Of a stretch of DNA of 64,000 nucleotides, positions 8,742-17,380 are shown in pieces. Source of the DNA: an uncultured Veillonella sp. (lineage in GTDB: Bacteria > Bacillota > Negativicutes > Veillonellales > Veillonellaceae); contig UPXS01000007.1 in the NCBI GenBank assembly GCA_900538355.1, positions 1-64,000 of the forward strand, given 5' to 3'. The notes under the pieces are model-generated. The model saw nothing but the letters and a program-made list of their open reading frames with translations. It was not told where the DNA came from and did not search any database. Numbering within the stretch: the first letter of the stretch is position 1; each line of letters starts with the position of its first letter. The position numbers were made by a program, and so were the translations under genes.

Positions 8742-10130
8742 GTGGATATCGGTCAAGATATTTTAAATACAACACCATTAGGTCCATTACAAACCTCATT
8801 ATTAGAGCATATTAGTAAACTCATATCCTTTGGCGAGTCATTGACCCGTCAAAGGATACAGATTTTTACCCCCCTTCTAGAGTCCTCACAAGGTACTATG
8901 CATCATCATGCTGATATGCTGTGCATTGAACGGAGTGACCAAGGTGTTATTACTCGACAGTTAAGAGGCAATAACACATGGCATTCTATGATGGAACATG
9001 GACAACCGCTTATTGGGGTAGAACATGATCAACGACAACATGTTTTTCCTGTTGTAGACAATGGTGGGCGTATTATTGGAGGCATAGCTTTTACCGTGTC
9101 TCCGTCTATTAAGATAGAGCAATATGAGCAAGAGTATACCTTGTCAGATACGATGCAACGGCTTATGCTGACTGCTACGGATGAGCAAATACAATCATAC
9201 GAACCGATTTCTTACTTTGATGGTTTAATCATCTTTGATGATTCTCATAGAATTCTGTATGGTAATGAGGCGGCTGTACAACTAGTAGATTTGCTAGGAT
9301 TTGACCGACGACTTGTGGGCTCATCAATTTATAGCAGTACCTTAAAAGTTTCAGCCATCCAACAAGTGTTAGAGGATAGAACCATATATACTAGTGAAGA
9401 AATCTATCAAGATATGGTCATTCGTCAACATATGATTCCTATTGCTATGGGGCGTAATGAAACACGTTGTTTCCTCGTCCTTCACGATTGTACTCGTGAA
9501 AGTAAGCAGCAACAAGAATTACTGGTAAAGAACTCGATTATTAAAGAGGTTCACCATCGTGTAAAAAACAATTTACAAACCGTAGCTGGATTGTTGCGTA
9601 TGGAGGCTAGACGTTCTAGCTTACCTGAGGTTAAACAAGCCTTGCAAGAGGGGATAAATCGTATTGAAAGTATGGCATTAGTTCATGATATTGTATCCCA
9701 TTATGACGAGGATTATATAGGTATCCGATCAATTTATGACGAGCTATGTCGCTTATTGCGTATGAGTATGGTTCGACAAGACCAAGATGTTACCTTTACT
9801 TATAGTGGAGAGGATATGTTGATTTCCTCTCATATGGCAAGTTATGTATCCCTCATAATTAATGAGCTAATTACCAATAGCCTTGAACATGGCTTAGATG
9901 GTAAAAACGGAGAGATTCGTTTAGCTGTTACAGAGTCAGAGGAATATATTGTATTAGCTTTTTCTGATACGGGTAAAGGGTTGCCTCTAGAGTTTTCTAT
10001 TAATTCCAACAAGCGATTAGGACTAACTATCATTAATAATTTAGTTACCCATGAGCTAAAAGGTAAATTATCTGTAGAAAATACAGATGTTGGTGTACTA
10101 GTAACAATACATATGAAGAAGGAGAAGTAA
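8742..10130 (+). CDS. PdtaS-like sensor histidine kinase (HisKA_2 type)
   Basis: A soluble sensor kinase of about 462 residues with no membrane segment. The N-terminal part (1-150) is probably a GAF-type sensor, followed by a PAS-like segment (about 155-255), then an H-box KEVHHRVKNNLQTV (phospho-His near 271-272) of the HisKA_2 class, and an ATPase domain with NELITNSLEHG, FSDTGKGLPLEF and LGLTIINNLV. This matches the PdtaS/EutW group that pairs with ANTAR regulators. TTG 8724 is in frame, but AGAGG at 8730-8734 favours GTG 8742. The ligand is unknown. The stop is directly followed by its regulator partner. Confidence 0.88.
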   Translation: MDIGQDILNTTPLGPLQTSLLEHISKLISFGESLTRQRIQIFTPLLESSQGTMHHHADMLCIERSDQGVITRQLRGNNTWHSMMEHGQPLIGVEHDQRQHVFPVVDNGGRIIGGIAFTVSPSIKIEQYEQEYTLSDTMQRLMLTATDEQIQSYEPISYFDGLIIFDDSHRILYGNEAAVQLVDLLGFDRRLVGSSIYSSTLKVSAIQQVLEDRTIYTSEEIYQDMVIRQHMIPIAMGRNETRCFLVLHDCTRESKQQQELLVKNSIIKEVHHRVKNNLQTVAGLLRMEARRSSLPEVKQALQEGINRIESMALVHDIVSHYDEDYIGIRSIYDELCRLLRMSMVRQDQDVTFTYSGEDMLISSHMASYVSLIINELITNSLEHGLDGKNGEIRLAVTESEEYIVLAFSDTGKGLPLEFSINSNKRLGLTIINNLVTHELKGKLSVENTDVGVLVTIHMKKEK

Positions 10131-10697
10131 ATGCGCGTTTTAATAGTGGATGATGAATCCCTTATACGTATGGATCTACGCGATATTATTGAATCCTGTG
10201 GTCATGAAGTTGTAGCAGAAGGCACTAATGGAGTGGAAGCCATTAAACTTTGCAGAGAATATAAGCCTGATATTGTTCTAATGGATGTAAAAATGCCGGA
10301 ATTAGATGGCATCGAAGCAGCACGTCAAATTGGATTTCACCATGAAGCACCAGTCGTACTATTAACAAGCTATAGTCAACAGGATTTAATTAATAAGGCT
10401 AGAGAATCTGGCGTTTATGGCTATTTAATAAAACCTGTACGTGAAGAGCAATTGGTTCCAACTCTAGAAATGGCCTTAGGACGTTATAATAGTGATATTG
10501 AGTTGCGCGAAAAAATGGCTGAATTAGAACAATCATTAGAAGATCGGAAGATCATTCAAAAGGGGACCGGTATATTGATGGAGTTATACTCTATATCTGA
10601 AGAGGAAGCGTATAATCGTATTCGCGCCCTAAGTATGAAGAAACGAGATAGTATTGTTAATATCTGTAAGGCATTAATTAATCAAGTTTCTAAATAA
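10131..10697 (+). CDS. ANTAR-domain response regulator (PdtaR/EutV-like)
   Basis: A 188-residue regulator. The receiver domain has VDDESLIRMD, the phospho-acceptor D52 in LMDVKMPELDG, the switch Thr/Ser in LLTSYS, and K102-region LIKPV. The C-terminal part (about 125-185) fits an ANTAR domain: EDRKIIQKGTGILMELYSIS followed by EEAYNRIRALSMKK. ANTAR proteins bind paired hexaloop hairpins in nascent mRNA and block termination, so this output is expected to act on RNA. The gene abuts its kinase and ends at a strong terminator. No paired ANTAR target was recognised in the window. Confidence 0.9.
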   Translation: MRVLIVDDESLIRMDLRDIIESCGHEVVAEGTNGVEAIKLCREYKPDIVLMDVKMPELDGIEAARQIGFHHEAPVVLLTSYSQQDLINKARESGVYGYLIKPVREEQLVPTLEMALGRYNSDIELREKMAELEQSLEDRKIIQKGTGILMELYSISEEEAYNRIRALSMKKRDSIVNICKALINQVSK

Positions 10698-10701
10698 ATG
10701 A

Positions 10702-10739
10702 AAAGACTAGTATAAGGATAAAACTTATACTAGTTTTTT
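10702..10739 (+). terminator. Terminator after the ANTAR regulator
   Basis: An 11-bp perfect stem (ACTAGTATAAG 10706-10716 / CTTATACTAGT 10724-10734) is followed by a T-run. Confidence 0.92.
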
Positions 10740-10767
10740 GTGTCTAACATCAAATAAAAACTAAAAA

Positions 10768-10781
10768 GTCAAAAAATCAAA
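10768..10781 (+). promoter_or_regulatory. CtsR-like direct repeat upstream of groES
   Basis: GTCAAA (10768-10773) and ATCAAA (10776-10781) repeat with an 8-bp period just before the groES -35 box. The half-site resembles the CtsR heptad (A/G)GTCAAA, but canonical CtsR sites have a 10-bp period. The ctsR promoter in this window has the same 8-bp spacing. Binding is an inference. Confidence 0.4.
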
Positions 10782-10789
10782 ATTTCTGC

Positions 10790-10817
10790 TTGCATTTATT
10801 TTGACATCGGTTATAAT
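10790..10817 (+). promoter_or_regulatory. groESL promoter
   Basis: TTGCAT (10790-10795), a 16-base spacer and TATAAT (10812-10817) form a good vegetative promoter just before CIRCE. A second reading, TTGACA (10801-10806) with 17 bases to TGTAAT (10824-10829), overlaps the CIRCE left arm. Either would be blocked or reduced by HrcA at CIRCE. Confidence 0.7.
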
Positions 10818-10828
10818 AATACATGTAA

Positions 10829-10855
10829 TTAGCACTCGGTAACTTAGAGTGCTAA
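10829..10855. promoter_or_regulatory. CIRCE operator (HrcA binding site)
   Basis: A perfect TTAGCACTC-N9-GAGTGCTAA inverted repeat lies between the promoter and groES. CIRCE is bound by the repressor HrcA, which is released on heat shock. The hrcA gene is not in the window. Confidence 0.98.
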
Positions 10856-10896
10856 TAAATTGTAAATAATAACTAGTAAATAAGGAGTGACATCAT

Positions 10897-11178
10897 ATGT
10901 TAAAACCATTAGCTGACCGCGTTCTTATCCGTTTAGAAGCAAAAGAAGAAAAAACTAAAAGTGGTATTTTCCTTCCTGATACAGCAAAAGAAAAACCTCA
11001 AGAAGGTGTAGTAGTAGCTGTAGGTGCTGGTAAAGTTTATGACAATGGTCAACGTGTAGCTCCAGAAGTTAAAGTTGGCGATACTGTTATGTTCGCAAAA
11101 TATGCTGGTAGCGAATTAGAAATCGATGGCGCTACTCATTTGATCATTAGCGAACGCGATATCTTAGCAGTACTATAA
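10897..11178 (+). CDS. groES: Co-chaperonin GroES
   Basis: GroES forms the heptameric lid of the GroEL chamber. The 93-residue protein starts LKPLADRVLIRLEAKEEKT and carries the mobile loop KSGIFLPDTAKEK and the end LIISERDILAVL. It is preceded by a good ribosome binding site (AAGGAGTGA) and by CIRCE. A 113-base gap separates it from groEL, longer than in many Firmicutes, but no terminator was found there. Confidence 0.98.
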   Translation: MLKPLADRVLIRLEAKEEKTKSGIFLPDTAKEKPQEGVVVAVGAGKVYDNGQRVAPEVKVGDTVMFAKYAGSELEIDGATHLIISERDILAVL

Positions 11179-11291
11179 TAGCTAATTTATAGCTGTATAG
11201 AGCTAAACATACTATTGATACATTCTATATTGCCTACGGGCATATACATTCCCTTACATTAGATACTGTTATTATCTAGGAGGTAATACAT

Positions 11292-12917
11292 ATGGCAAAA
11301 GAAATCTTGTTTAATGAAGAAGCTCGTCGCGCTTTAGGTCGTGGCGTTGATCAATTGGCAAATGCTGTAAAAGTTACATTAGGACCAAAAGGTCGTAATG
11401 TTGTATTGGATAAAAAATTCGGTTCCCCAACAATTACAAACGATGGTGTAACTATTGCTCGTGATATCGAACTTCCAGATCCATTTGAAAACATGGGTGC
11501 TCAATTAGTTAAAGAAGTTGCTACTAAAACTAACGACGTAGCAGGTGACGGTACTACTACTGCAACTGTATTGGCACAAGCTATGATTCAAGAAGGTATG
11601 CGAAACGTAGCAGCTGGTGCAAACCCAATGATCTTGAAAAAAGGTATTGAAACAGCAGTTAAAACTTTAGTTGAAGAAATTAAAAAACGCTCCATCAAAG
11701 TTTCTGGTAAAGCTGAAATCGCTCAAGTTGCTAGCGTATCCGCTGCTGACGAAGAAATCGGTGGTTTGATTGCTGAAGCTATGGAAAAAGTTGGTAACGA
11801 CGGCGTTATCACTGTTGAAGAATCCAAAGGCTTGCAAACTGCATTAAACGTAGTAGAAGGTATGCAATTCGACCGCGGTTACATTTCCCCTTACATGGTA
11901 ACTGATCCTGATCGTATGGAAGCTGTTATGGATAACCCATACATCTTGATTACTGACCGTAAAATCAGTGCTATCGCTGATATGTTGCCAACACTTGAAA
12001 AAGTGGTAAAAGTAGGCAAAGAACTTCTTATCATCGCTGAAGATGTAGAAGGTGAAGCATTGGCTACATTGGTAGTAAACCGTTTGCGTGGTACATTCAA
12101 AGCTGTTGCAGTTAAAGCGCCTGGCTTTGGTGACCGTCGTAAAGCTATGCTTGAAGATATCGCTATCTTGACTGGCGGTACTGTAATTACTGAAGATATG
12201 GGTCGTAAACTTGATTCCGTAGAACTTACTGACCTTGGTACAGCTCGTCAAGTTCGCATTACTAAAGATGAAACTACAATCATCGATGGTGTAGGCGATA
12301 AAGATGTAATTGCTAAACGCGTAAGCCAAATCCGTGCACAAGTAGAAGAAACAACTTCTGAATTCGACCGTGAAAAATTACAAGAACGTCTTGCTAAATT
12401 GTCCGGTGGTGTTGCAGTTATCGAAGTAGGTGCTGCTACAGAAGTTGAAATGAAAGATAAAAAACTTCGTATCGAAGACGCATTGAACGCAACTCGCGCT
12501 GCTGTTGAAGAAGGTATCGTAGCTGGTGGTGGTACTACATTCATCGACATCATCCCTGCTTTGAACACATTGGAAGCTACTGGTGATGTTCAAACTGGTA
12601 TCAACCTTGTTAAACGTGCAGTAGAAGAACCTCTTCGTCAAATCGCTTACAATGCTGGTCTTGAAGGCTCCGTTGTAGTTGAAAAAGTTAAAAATACTGA
12701 AGCTGGCGTTGGTTTCAATGCTTTGACTGAAGAATACATCGACATGGTAAAAGCTGGTATCGTGGATCCTGCAAAAGTTACACGTTCTGCTCTTCAAAAT
12801 GCTGCATCCATCGCATCTCTTGTATTGACTACTGAAACAATCGTAGCTGATAAAGTAGAAGAAAATGCTGCAGTTCCTGCAATGCCTCCAATGGGTGGCA
12901 TGGGCGGTATGATGTAA
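11292..12917 (+). CDS. groEL: Chaperonin GroEL
   Basis: This is the 60-kDa chaperonin that folds proteins in a double-ring ATP-driven chamber. Visible signatures are VTLGPKGRNVVLDKKFG, the ATP-binding DGVTIA and GDGTTTATVLAQ, the AAVEEGIVAGGG family signature, and the C-terminal GGMGGMM tail. Length is 541 residues. Codon use is strongly biased, as expected for a highly expressed gene. An AGGAGG ribosome binding site lies just before the ATG. Terminator follows at 12951. Confidence 0.98.
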   Translation: MAKEILFNEEARRALGRGVDQLANAVKVTLGPKGRNVVLDKKFGSPTITNDGVTIARDIELPDPFENMGAQLVKEVATKTNDVAGDGTTTATVLAQAMIQEGMRNVAAGANPMILKKGIETAVKTLVEEIKKRSIKVSGKAEIAQVASVSAADEEIGGLIAEAMEKVGNDGVITVEESKGLQTALNVVEGMQFDRGYISPYMVTDPDRMEAVMDNPYILITDRKISAIADMLPTLEKVVKVGKELLIIAEDVEGEALATLVVNRLRGTFKAVAVKAPGFGDRRKAMLEDIAILTGGTVITEDMGRKLDSVELTDLGTARQVRITKDETTIIDGVGDKDVIAKRVSQIRAQVEETTSEFDREKLQERLAKLSGGVAVIEVGAATEVEMKDKKLRIEDALNATRAAVEEGIVAGGGTTFIDIIPALNTLEATGDVQTGINLVKRAVEEPLRQIAYNAGLEGSVVVEKVKNTEAGVGFNALTEEYIDMVKAGIVDPAKVTRSALQNAASIASLVLTTETIVADKVEENAAVPAMPPMGGMGGMM

Positions 12918-12950
12918 TCAACTGCTTAGCGTATAATCTATAAGATTTAG

Positions 12951-13005
12951 AATAATCCTAATGAATTAGGAACTATATGTTCACTTTTTCATTAGGATTA
13001 TTTTT
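12951..13005 (+). terminator. Terminator after groEL
   Basis: A 14-bp stem (AATAATCCTAATGA 12951-12964 / TCATTAGGATTATT 12989-13002) with a 24-base loop is followed by TTTT. Confidence 0.85.
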
Positions 13006-13050
13006 GTATATATCTAAATCAGCTATATGAGGATTATCAAATCGATAAAA

Positions 13051-13079
13051 TTGATTTTGTATACAACATATGTTATAAT
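13051..13079 (+). promoter_or_regulatory. Upstream promoter of doxX with internal palindrome
   Basis: TTGATT (13051-13056), 17 bases, TATAAT (13074-13079), with TG one base before the -10 (extended -10). The spacer contains the perfect 10-bp palindrome TTGTATACAA (13057-13066), placed where a repressor would block polymerase. Confidence 0.6.
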
Positions 13080-13106
13080 TCTATAGAATTTAATATTGAG
13101 TCTAGT

Positions 13107-13135
13107 TTGACACAGTAGTTACTGACCTTTATAAT
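13107..13135 (+). promoter_or_regulatory. Second doxX promoter, perfect consensus
   Basis: TTGACA (13107-13112), 17 bases, TATAAT (13130-13135): a full consensus sigma-A promoter about 50 bases before the doxX start. Confidence 0.75.
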
Positions 13136-13184
13136 ATGGTTATCGAATTATTTCGATGTTGTTTAACCTGAAAGAAGGATTACT

Positions 13185-13601
13185 ATGTTGAGCTTTATTT
13201 TTAAAAGTAAACCTAATTATGTTAATTTTGGCCTCTTAGTTTATCGTTTAGCACTTGGTATTTCCATGTTTTATCATGGATATTTAAAGTATTTGAGCGG
13301 TGCTGAAGGCCTTTATAAAGTTGGAGCTATGTTGGCGCCATTAGGGGTACCTGGTGGTTATGAAATATTAGGCACTATGGCAGCATATGCAGAAATGATA
13401 GGCGGCGTACTTATAGTAATTGGTCTATTTACACGGATAGGATCTTTGTTACTTATTGGTACATTAGCAGTGGCTACAACATTAAGTCTTAGTGGCAGCT
13501 TCTTTAGCTGGGACTATCCATCTCAAATGGGCTTTGGTGCACTTATGTTATTCTTTGTAGGTGCAGGTCGCTATAGCCTAGATAAAGCTTTATTTAAATA
13601 A
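13185..13601 (+). CDS. DoxX family membrane protein
   Basis: A 138-residue inner-membrane protein with four hydrophobic segments. The start VNFGLLVYRLALGISMFYHG and the GTMAAYAEMIGGVLIVIGLFTRIG-type segment (here YAEMIGGVLIVIGLFTR) are typical of the DoxX/DoxD family. Members are linked to redox balance or small-molecule transfer, but the substrate here is not known. Two promoters and a shared palindrome lie upstream. The gene stands alone, with terminators on both sides. Confidence 0.85.
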   Translation: MLSFIFKSKPNYVNFGLLVYRLALGISMFYHGYLKYLSGAEGLYKVGAMLAPLGVPGGYEILGTMAAYAEMIGGVLIVIGLFTRIGSLLLIGTLAVATTLSLSGSFFSWDYPSQMGFGALMLFFVGAGRYSLDKALFK

Positions 13602-13611
13602 TTAGGATAAT

Positions 13612-13638
13612 AGACTCGTCGCTTGATGAGTCTTTTAT
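13612..13638 (+). terminator. Terminator after doxX
   Basis: A 9-bp stem with one G-T pair (AGACTCGTC 13612-13620 / GATGAGTCT 13625-13633) with a GCTT loop is followed by TTTATTT, just before the next gene. Confidence 0.75.
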
Positions 13639-13656
13639 TTGTGTAGCGAGGTTATT

Positions 13657-14913
13657 ATGAATACAAAAACAGTTCCGTTTACAGCTGAACAATTAGAAAA
13701 TATTATTGCCCAATATCCAACACCATTTCATATTTACGATGAAGAAGGTATCATTGAAAATATGAAATCTTTTATTGATGCATTTTCTTGGAATAAAGGG
13801 TTTAAACAATATTTTGCTGTAAAAGCGACTCCAAATCCATATATTATGCGTGTGTTACAAAAACTTGGGGTAGGTGCAGACTGCTCTTCCTTGGCAGAGT
13901 TGATGCTATGCGAAAAAGTGGGCATTACAGGTCATGATATTATGTTCACATCTAATGACACACCATATGTGGAATATAAAAAAGCACTAGAAATGGGTGC
14001 TATTATCAACCTAGATGATATTACTCATATTGAATATTTAGAAAAAAATCATGGTTCTTTGCCTGATACGTTCTGCGTTCGTTATAACCCAGGCTCCTTA
14101 AAAGAGGGTGGCAATACAATTATTGGCCTTCCTGAAGAAGCTAAATACGGTATGACTCGTGAACAAATTTTTGAAGCCTACAAACAACTACAAGCAAAAG
14201 GTGTAAAACATTTTGGTATCCATACAATGGTTGTGTCTAATGAACTTGATATCGATGGCTTAGTTGGCACGGCTGAACTTTGCTTCAATCTTGCTGTAGA
14301 TATTAAAAATGAGCTTGGCATCAATGTTGAGTTTATCGATCTTGGTGGTGGCGTAGGTGTTGCTTATAAACCAGAACAAACACCTGTAGATTTCAAAGCG
14401 CTTAGCAAGGGTGTAGAAGAGGCTTACAATAGAATTCTCGTAGCTAATGGTCTTGGTGATGTAGCATTAGCTTATGAATGTGGTCGTATGGTTACAGGTC
14501 CTTTTGGTTACCTAGTTTCTACAGCAATTCATAAAAAAGATATTTATCGTCATTATATTGGTCTTGATTCTTGCATGGCAAATCTTATGCGTCCAGCATT
14601 ATATGGTTCTTATCACCATATTACTGTAATGGGTAAAGAAAATGCGCCTAAGGACCATGTATATGATGTAACAGGCTCCTTATGTGAAAATAACGATAAG
14701 TTCGCAATCCAACGTGAATTGCCAAAAATTGATATTGGCGATCGTATCATCATTCATGATGCTGGTGCACATGGGCATTCTATGGGCTTTAACTATAATG
14801 GTAAATTGCGTTCTGCTGAGTTGTTATTACATAAAGATGGCTCTGTTACACAAATTCGTCGTGCTGAAACATATGATGATTTATTTGGAACTCTTGATTT
14901 TTCAAACCTATAA
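13657..14913 (+). CDS. lysA: Diaminopimelate decarboxylase-like PLP enzyme
   Basis: A fold-type III PLP decarboxylase of 418 residues. It probably converts meso-diaminopimelate to lysine. The PLP lysine is in YFAVKATPNP (K56), the phosphate-binding GGGVGV is at about 230, and the C-terminal SLCENNDKFA corresponds to the conserved CESxD active-site segment. GCGAGG at 13646-13651 supports ATG 13657 over the upstream in-frame TTG 13639. Related enzymes act on other amino-acid substrates, so LysA is the best family call and not a proven specificity. Confidence 0.78.
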   Translation: MNTKTVPFTAEQLENIIAQYPTPFHIYDEEGIIENMKSFIDAFSWNKGFKQYFAVKATPNPYIMRVLQKLGVGADCSSLAELMLCEKVGITGHDIMFTSNDTPYVEYKKALEMGAIINLDDITHIEYLEKNHGSLPDTFCVRYNPGSLKEGGNTIIGLPEEAKYGMTREQIFEAYKQLQAKGVKHFGIHTMVVSNELDIDGLVGTAELCFNLAVDIKNELGINVEFIDLGGGVGVAYKPEQTPVDFKALSKGVEEAYNRILVANGLGDVALAYECGRMVTGPFGYLVSTAIHKKDIYRHYIGLDSCMANLMRPALYGSYHHITVMGKENAPKDHVYDVTGSLCENNDKFAIQRELPKIDIGDRIIIHDAGAHGHSMGFNYNGKLRSAELLLHKDGSVTQIRRAETYDDLFGTLDFSNL

Positions 14914-15020
14914 TTTAATATTGAGAATCGAATAGGATGAGAATGAATATTATTAAAAGCCTATCAATATATGTAATATATGATATTCTTTTAATTCCTG
15001 TATATTTTAGTAGGAATATC

Positions 15021-15049
15021 TTGCTATCATTTAGATAAGAATGTATAAT
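15021..15049 (+). promoter_or_regulatory. Probable promoter of the suf operon
   Basis: TTGCTA (15021-15026), 17 bases, TATAAT (15044-15049). The predicted transcript would begin near 15056 and have a leader of about 150 bases before sufC. Confidence 0.55.
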
Positions 15050-15095
15050 AATTGTAGATTGTTATGCACATACTTGCTAAGTTGGCGAGAATTAC

Positions 15096-15128
15096 GGCGG
15101 TATTCACGTTAGTGCGTACCGCCTTTTT
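15096..15128 (+). terminator. Terminator-like hairpin in the suf leader
   Basis: GGCGGTA (15096-15102) pairs with TACCGCC (15117-15123), with an inner CAC/GTG stem and a GTTA loop, followed by TTTTT. It lies 183 bases after lysA and downstream of the suf promoter, so it may end read-through from lysA or attenuate suf transcription. Confidence 0.8.
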
Positions 15129-15209
15129 ATATGTGTCAGTATATACGTTTTACATATAACGATTGTATGCCTCGATATTGAGGATACATAATAAAAAGGA
15201 GTGAACATT

Positions 15210-15953
15210 TTGGCTGAATTACTTCAGATAAAAGATTTAAAGGTATCCGTTGAAGATAAACAAATCTTGAAAGGTATCAACTTAACAATTAATAAAGGTG
15301 AGATTCACGTAGTAATGGGTACAAATGGTGCAGGTAAGTCTACACTTGCTAATGCTATCATGGGTAACTCTACATATACTGTAGACAGCGGCTCCATTAT
15401 TTTTGACGGTAAAGATATTACAGAAGATGCAGTAAACGATCGTGCAAAAGCTGGTATTTTCATGTCCTTCCAAAACCCAATTTCTATTCCTGGTATCACT
15501 GTAGAAAACTTCATTCGTACAGCGAAATCTACAATTACTGGTGAAAATGTACGTGCCTTATCCTTCAAAAAAGAATTGAAAGAAAAAATGGATGAATTAT
15601 CCTTTGATTTGTCCTATGCACAACGTTATGTAAATGAAGGTTTCTCCGGTGGTGAACGCAAGAAAAATGAAATTCTTCAAATGTCCATTTTGAATCCTAA
15701 ATTGGCTATTCTTGATGAAACTGACTCCGGTCTTGACGTAGACGCGGTTCGTATCGTATCCGAAGGCGTACAACGTTTCCACAACGAAGACAATGCTGTA
15801 TTGATCATCACTCACCACAACCAAATCTTGCAAAAATTAAAACCTGACTATGTTCATGTATTGATCAACGGTAAGATCGTTAAAACTGGTGATGCTTCTC
15901 TTGTACGTGAAATCGAAGAAAAAGGTTACGACGCATACAAAGCATTAGCATAG
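15210..15953 (+). CDS. sufC: Fe-S cluster assembly ATPase SufC
   Basis: SufC is the ABC-type ATPase of the SufBCD scaffold that assembles iron-sulfur clusters. Walker A reads GTNGAGKSTL, the signature is FSGGERKKNE, and Walker B is LAILDETDSGLD. About 247 residues fits SufC. A GTG at 15201 is in frame but overlaps the AAGGAG at 15196-15201, so TTG 15210 is the likely start. It is the first gene of sufCBDSU, with an 8-base gap to sufB. Confidence 0.96.
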   Translation: MAELLQIKDLKVSVEDKQILKGINLTINKGEIHVVMGTNGAGKSTLANAIMGNSTYTVDSGSIIFDGKDITEDAVNDRAKAGIFMSFQNPISIPGITVENFIRTAKSTITGENVRALSFKKELKEKMDELSFDLSYAQRYVNEGFSGGERKKNEILQMSILNPKLAILDETDSGLDVDAVRIVSEGVQRFHNEDNAVLIITHHNQILQKLKPDYVHVLINGKIVKTGDASLVREIEEKGYDAYKALA

Positions 15954-15961
15954 GAGGCACA

Positions 15962-17371
15962 ATGGAAGAAAGAAAGAAAACCCAAGTCGCGGATATGGAC
16001 CGTGGTGTCTATGATATTAAGAATGACTTTGAATATTCTTATATTTCTGATGCCGGTTTAACAGAAGATATTATCCGTGAAATTTGGTCTAATAAAAATG
16101 AACCTGAATGGATGCTTGACTTCCGTTTGAAATCTTTAGAAATCTACAATCGTATGGGTATTCCAAACTGGATTCCTGATATTTCTGGCTTAGATATGGC
16201 TAATATCCATACGTATGTTAAGCCTAAAGTAGATATGAAAGAAAACTGGGACGAAGTTCCAGAAGAAATTAAAAGCACCTTTGACCGCTTAGGTATTCCA
16301 GAAGCGGAAAAAACATCTCTTGCTGGTGTTGGTGCGCAATATGACTCTGAAGTTGTTTACCACAGTATTCAAGAAGATCTTGTTAAACAAGGTGTTATCT
16401 ATACTGATATTGAAACAGCATTACATGAGCATGAAGAAATCGTAAAAAAATACTGGATGACATTGATTCCACCTACAGACCATAAATGGGCTGCTCTTCA
16501 TGGTGCAGTTTGGTCTGGTGGTTCCTTCGTATACGTTCCAGCAGGCGTACAAGTAGAAATTCCATTGCAATCTTACTTCCGCTTGAATGCACCAGGTGCT
16601 GGTCAGTTTGAACATACTATGATCATTGTAGAAGAAGGTGCTAAATTGCACTTTATCGAAGGTTGCTCTGCTCCTAAGTATGATGTATCTAATCTTCATG
16701 CAGGCGCTGTTGAATTGTTCGTTAAAGACAATGCTACATTGCGTTACTCTACAATTGAAAACTGGTCTAAAAATATGTACAACCTTAACACAAAACGTTG
16801 TGTAGTAGGTAAAAACGGTACAATCGAGTGGGTATCTGGTTCCTTTGGTTCCAAAGTTTCTTGCTTGTATCCAATGAGTATTCTTAACGGTGAAGGTGCG
16901 CATGCTGAATTTACAGGTGTAACATTCGCCGGTGAAGGTCAATTCCTTGATACAGGTTGTAAAGTGGTACACAATGCACCATATACAACAAGTAATGTAA
17001 ACTCTAAATCCATTTCTAAATCCGGTGGCGCTGCAATTTATCGTGGCCTTTTGAAGATTGGCCCTAAAGCTGAACATTCCAAAGCAACCGTTTCTTGTGA
17101 ATCCTTGATGCTTGATGCTGAGTCTCAATCTGATACAATCCCAGCAATTATCGTAGAAAACGATAATGTGGATTTAGGTCATGAAGCAAAAATCGGTCGT
17201 ATTTCCGATGAAGCAATTTTCTACCTTATGACTCGTGGTATCAGCGAAGAAGAAGCCCGTGCTATGCTTGTTCGTGGCTTCGTAGAGCCAATCTCTAAAG
17301 AATTGCCACTAGAATATGCAGTAGAAATGAACAATCTAATCAATCTTGAATTAGAAGGTTCTATCGGTTAA
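15962..17371 (+). CDS. sufB: Fe-S cluster assembly scaffold SufB
   Basis: SufB is the core scaffold on which the nascent Fe-S cluster is built with SufC and SufD. The 469-residue protein has the SufB start (RGVYDIKNDFEYSY), WAALHGAVWSGGSFVYVP, EGCSAPKY and the C-terminal beta-helix with LVRGFVEPI. AGGAGG lies just before the ATG. It sits between sufC and sufD in one operon with short gaps. Confidence 0.97.
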   Translation: MEERKKTQVADMDRGVYDIKNDFEYSYISDAGLTEDIIREIWSNKNEPEWMLDFRLKSLEIYNRMGIPNWIPDISGLDMANIHTYVKPKVDMKENWDEVPEEIKSTFDRLGIPEAEKTSLAGVGAQYDSEVVYHSIQEDLVKQGVIYTDIETALHEHEEIVKKYWMTLIPPTDHKWAALHGAVWSGGSFVYVPAGVQVEIPLQSYFRLNAPGAGQFEHTMIIVEEGAKLHFIEGCSAPKYDVSNLHAGAVELFVKDNATLRYSTIENWSKNMYNLNTKRCVVGKNGTIEWVSGSFGSKVSCLYPMSILNGEGAHAEFTGVTFAGEGQFLDTGCKVVHNAPYTTSNVNSKSISKSGGAAIYRGLLKIGPKAEHSKATVSCESLMLDAESQSDTIPAIIVENDNVDLGHEAKIGRISDEAIFYLMTRGISEEEARAMLVRGFVEPISKELPLEYAVEMNNLINLELEGSIG

Positions 17372-17380
17372 GGAGGAATT

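Noticed and set aside
11179..11291. Hairpins in the groES-groEL gap as a terminator
   Set aside because: The possible stems are short and lack a T-run; groESL is normally one transcript.
11844..12341. 165-codon minus-strand frame opposite groEL
   Set aside because: Composition is the shadow of biased groEL codons; no motif or start signal.
16421..17128. Long open frame (235 codons) on the minus strand opposite sufB
   Set aside because: It is antisense to a certain sufB, rich in Cys, Phe and Thr in a pattern that reflects the codon use of sufB, and has no ribosome binding site or motif.
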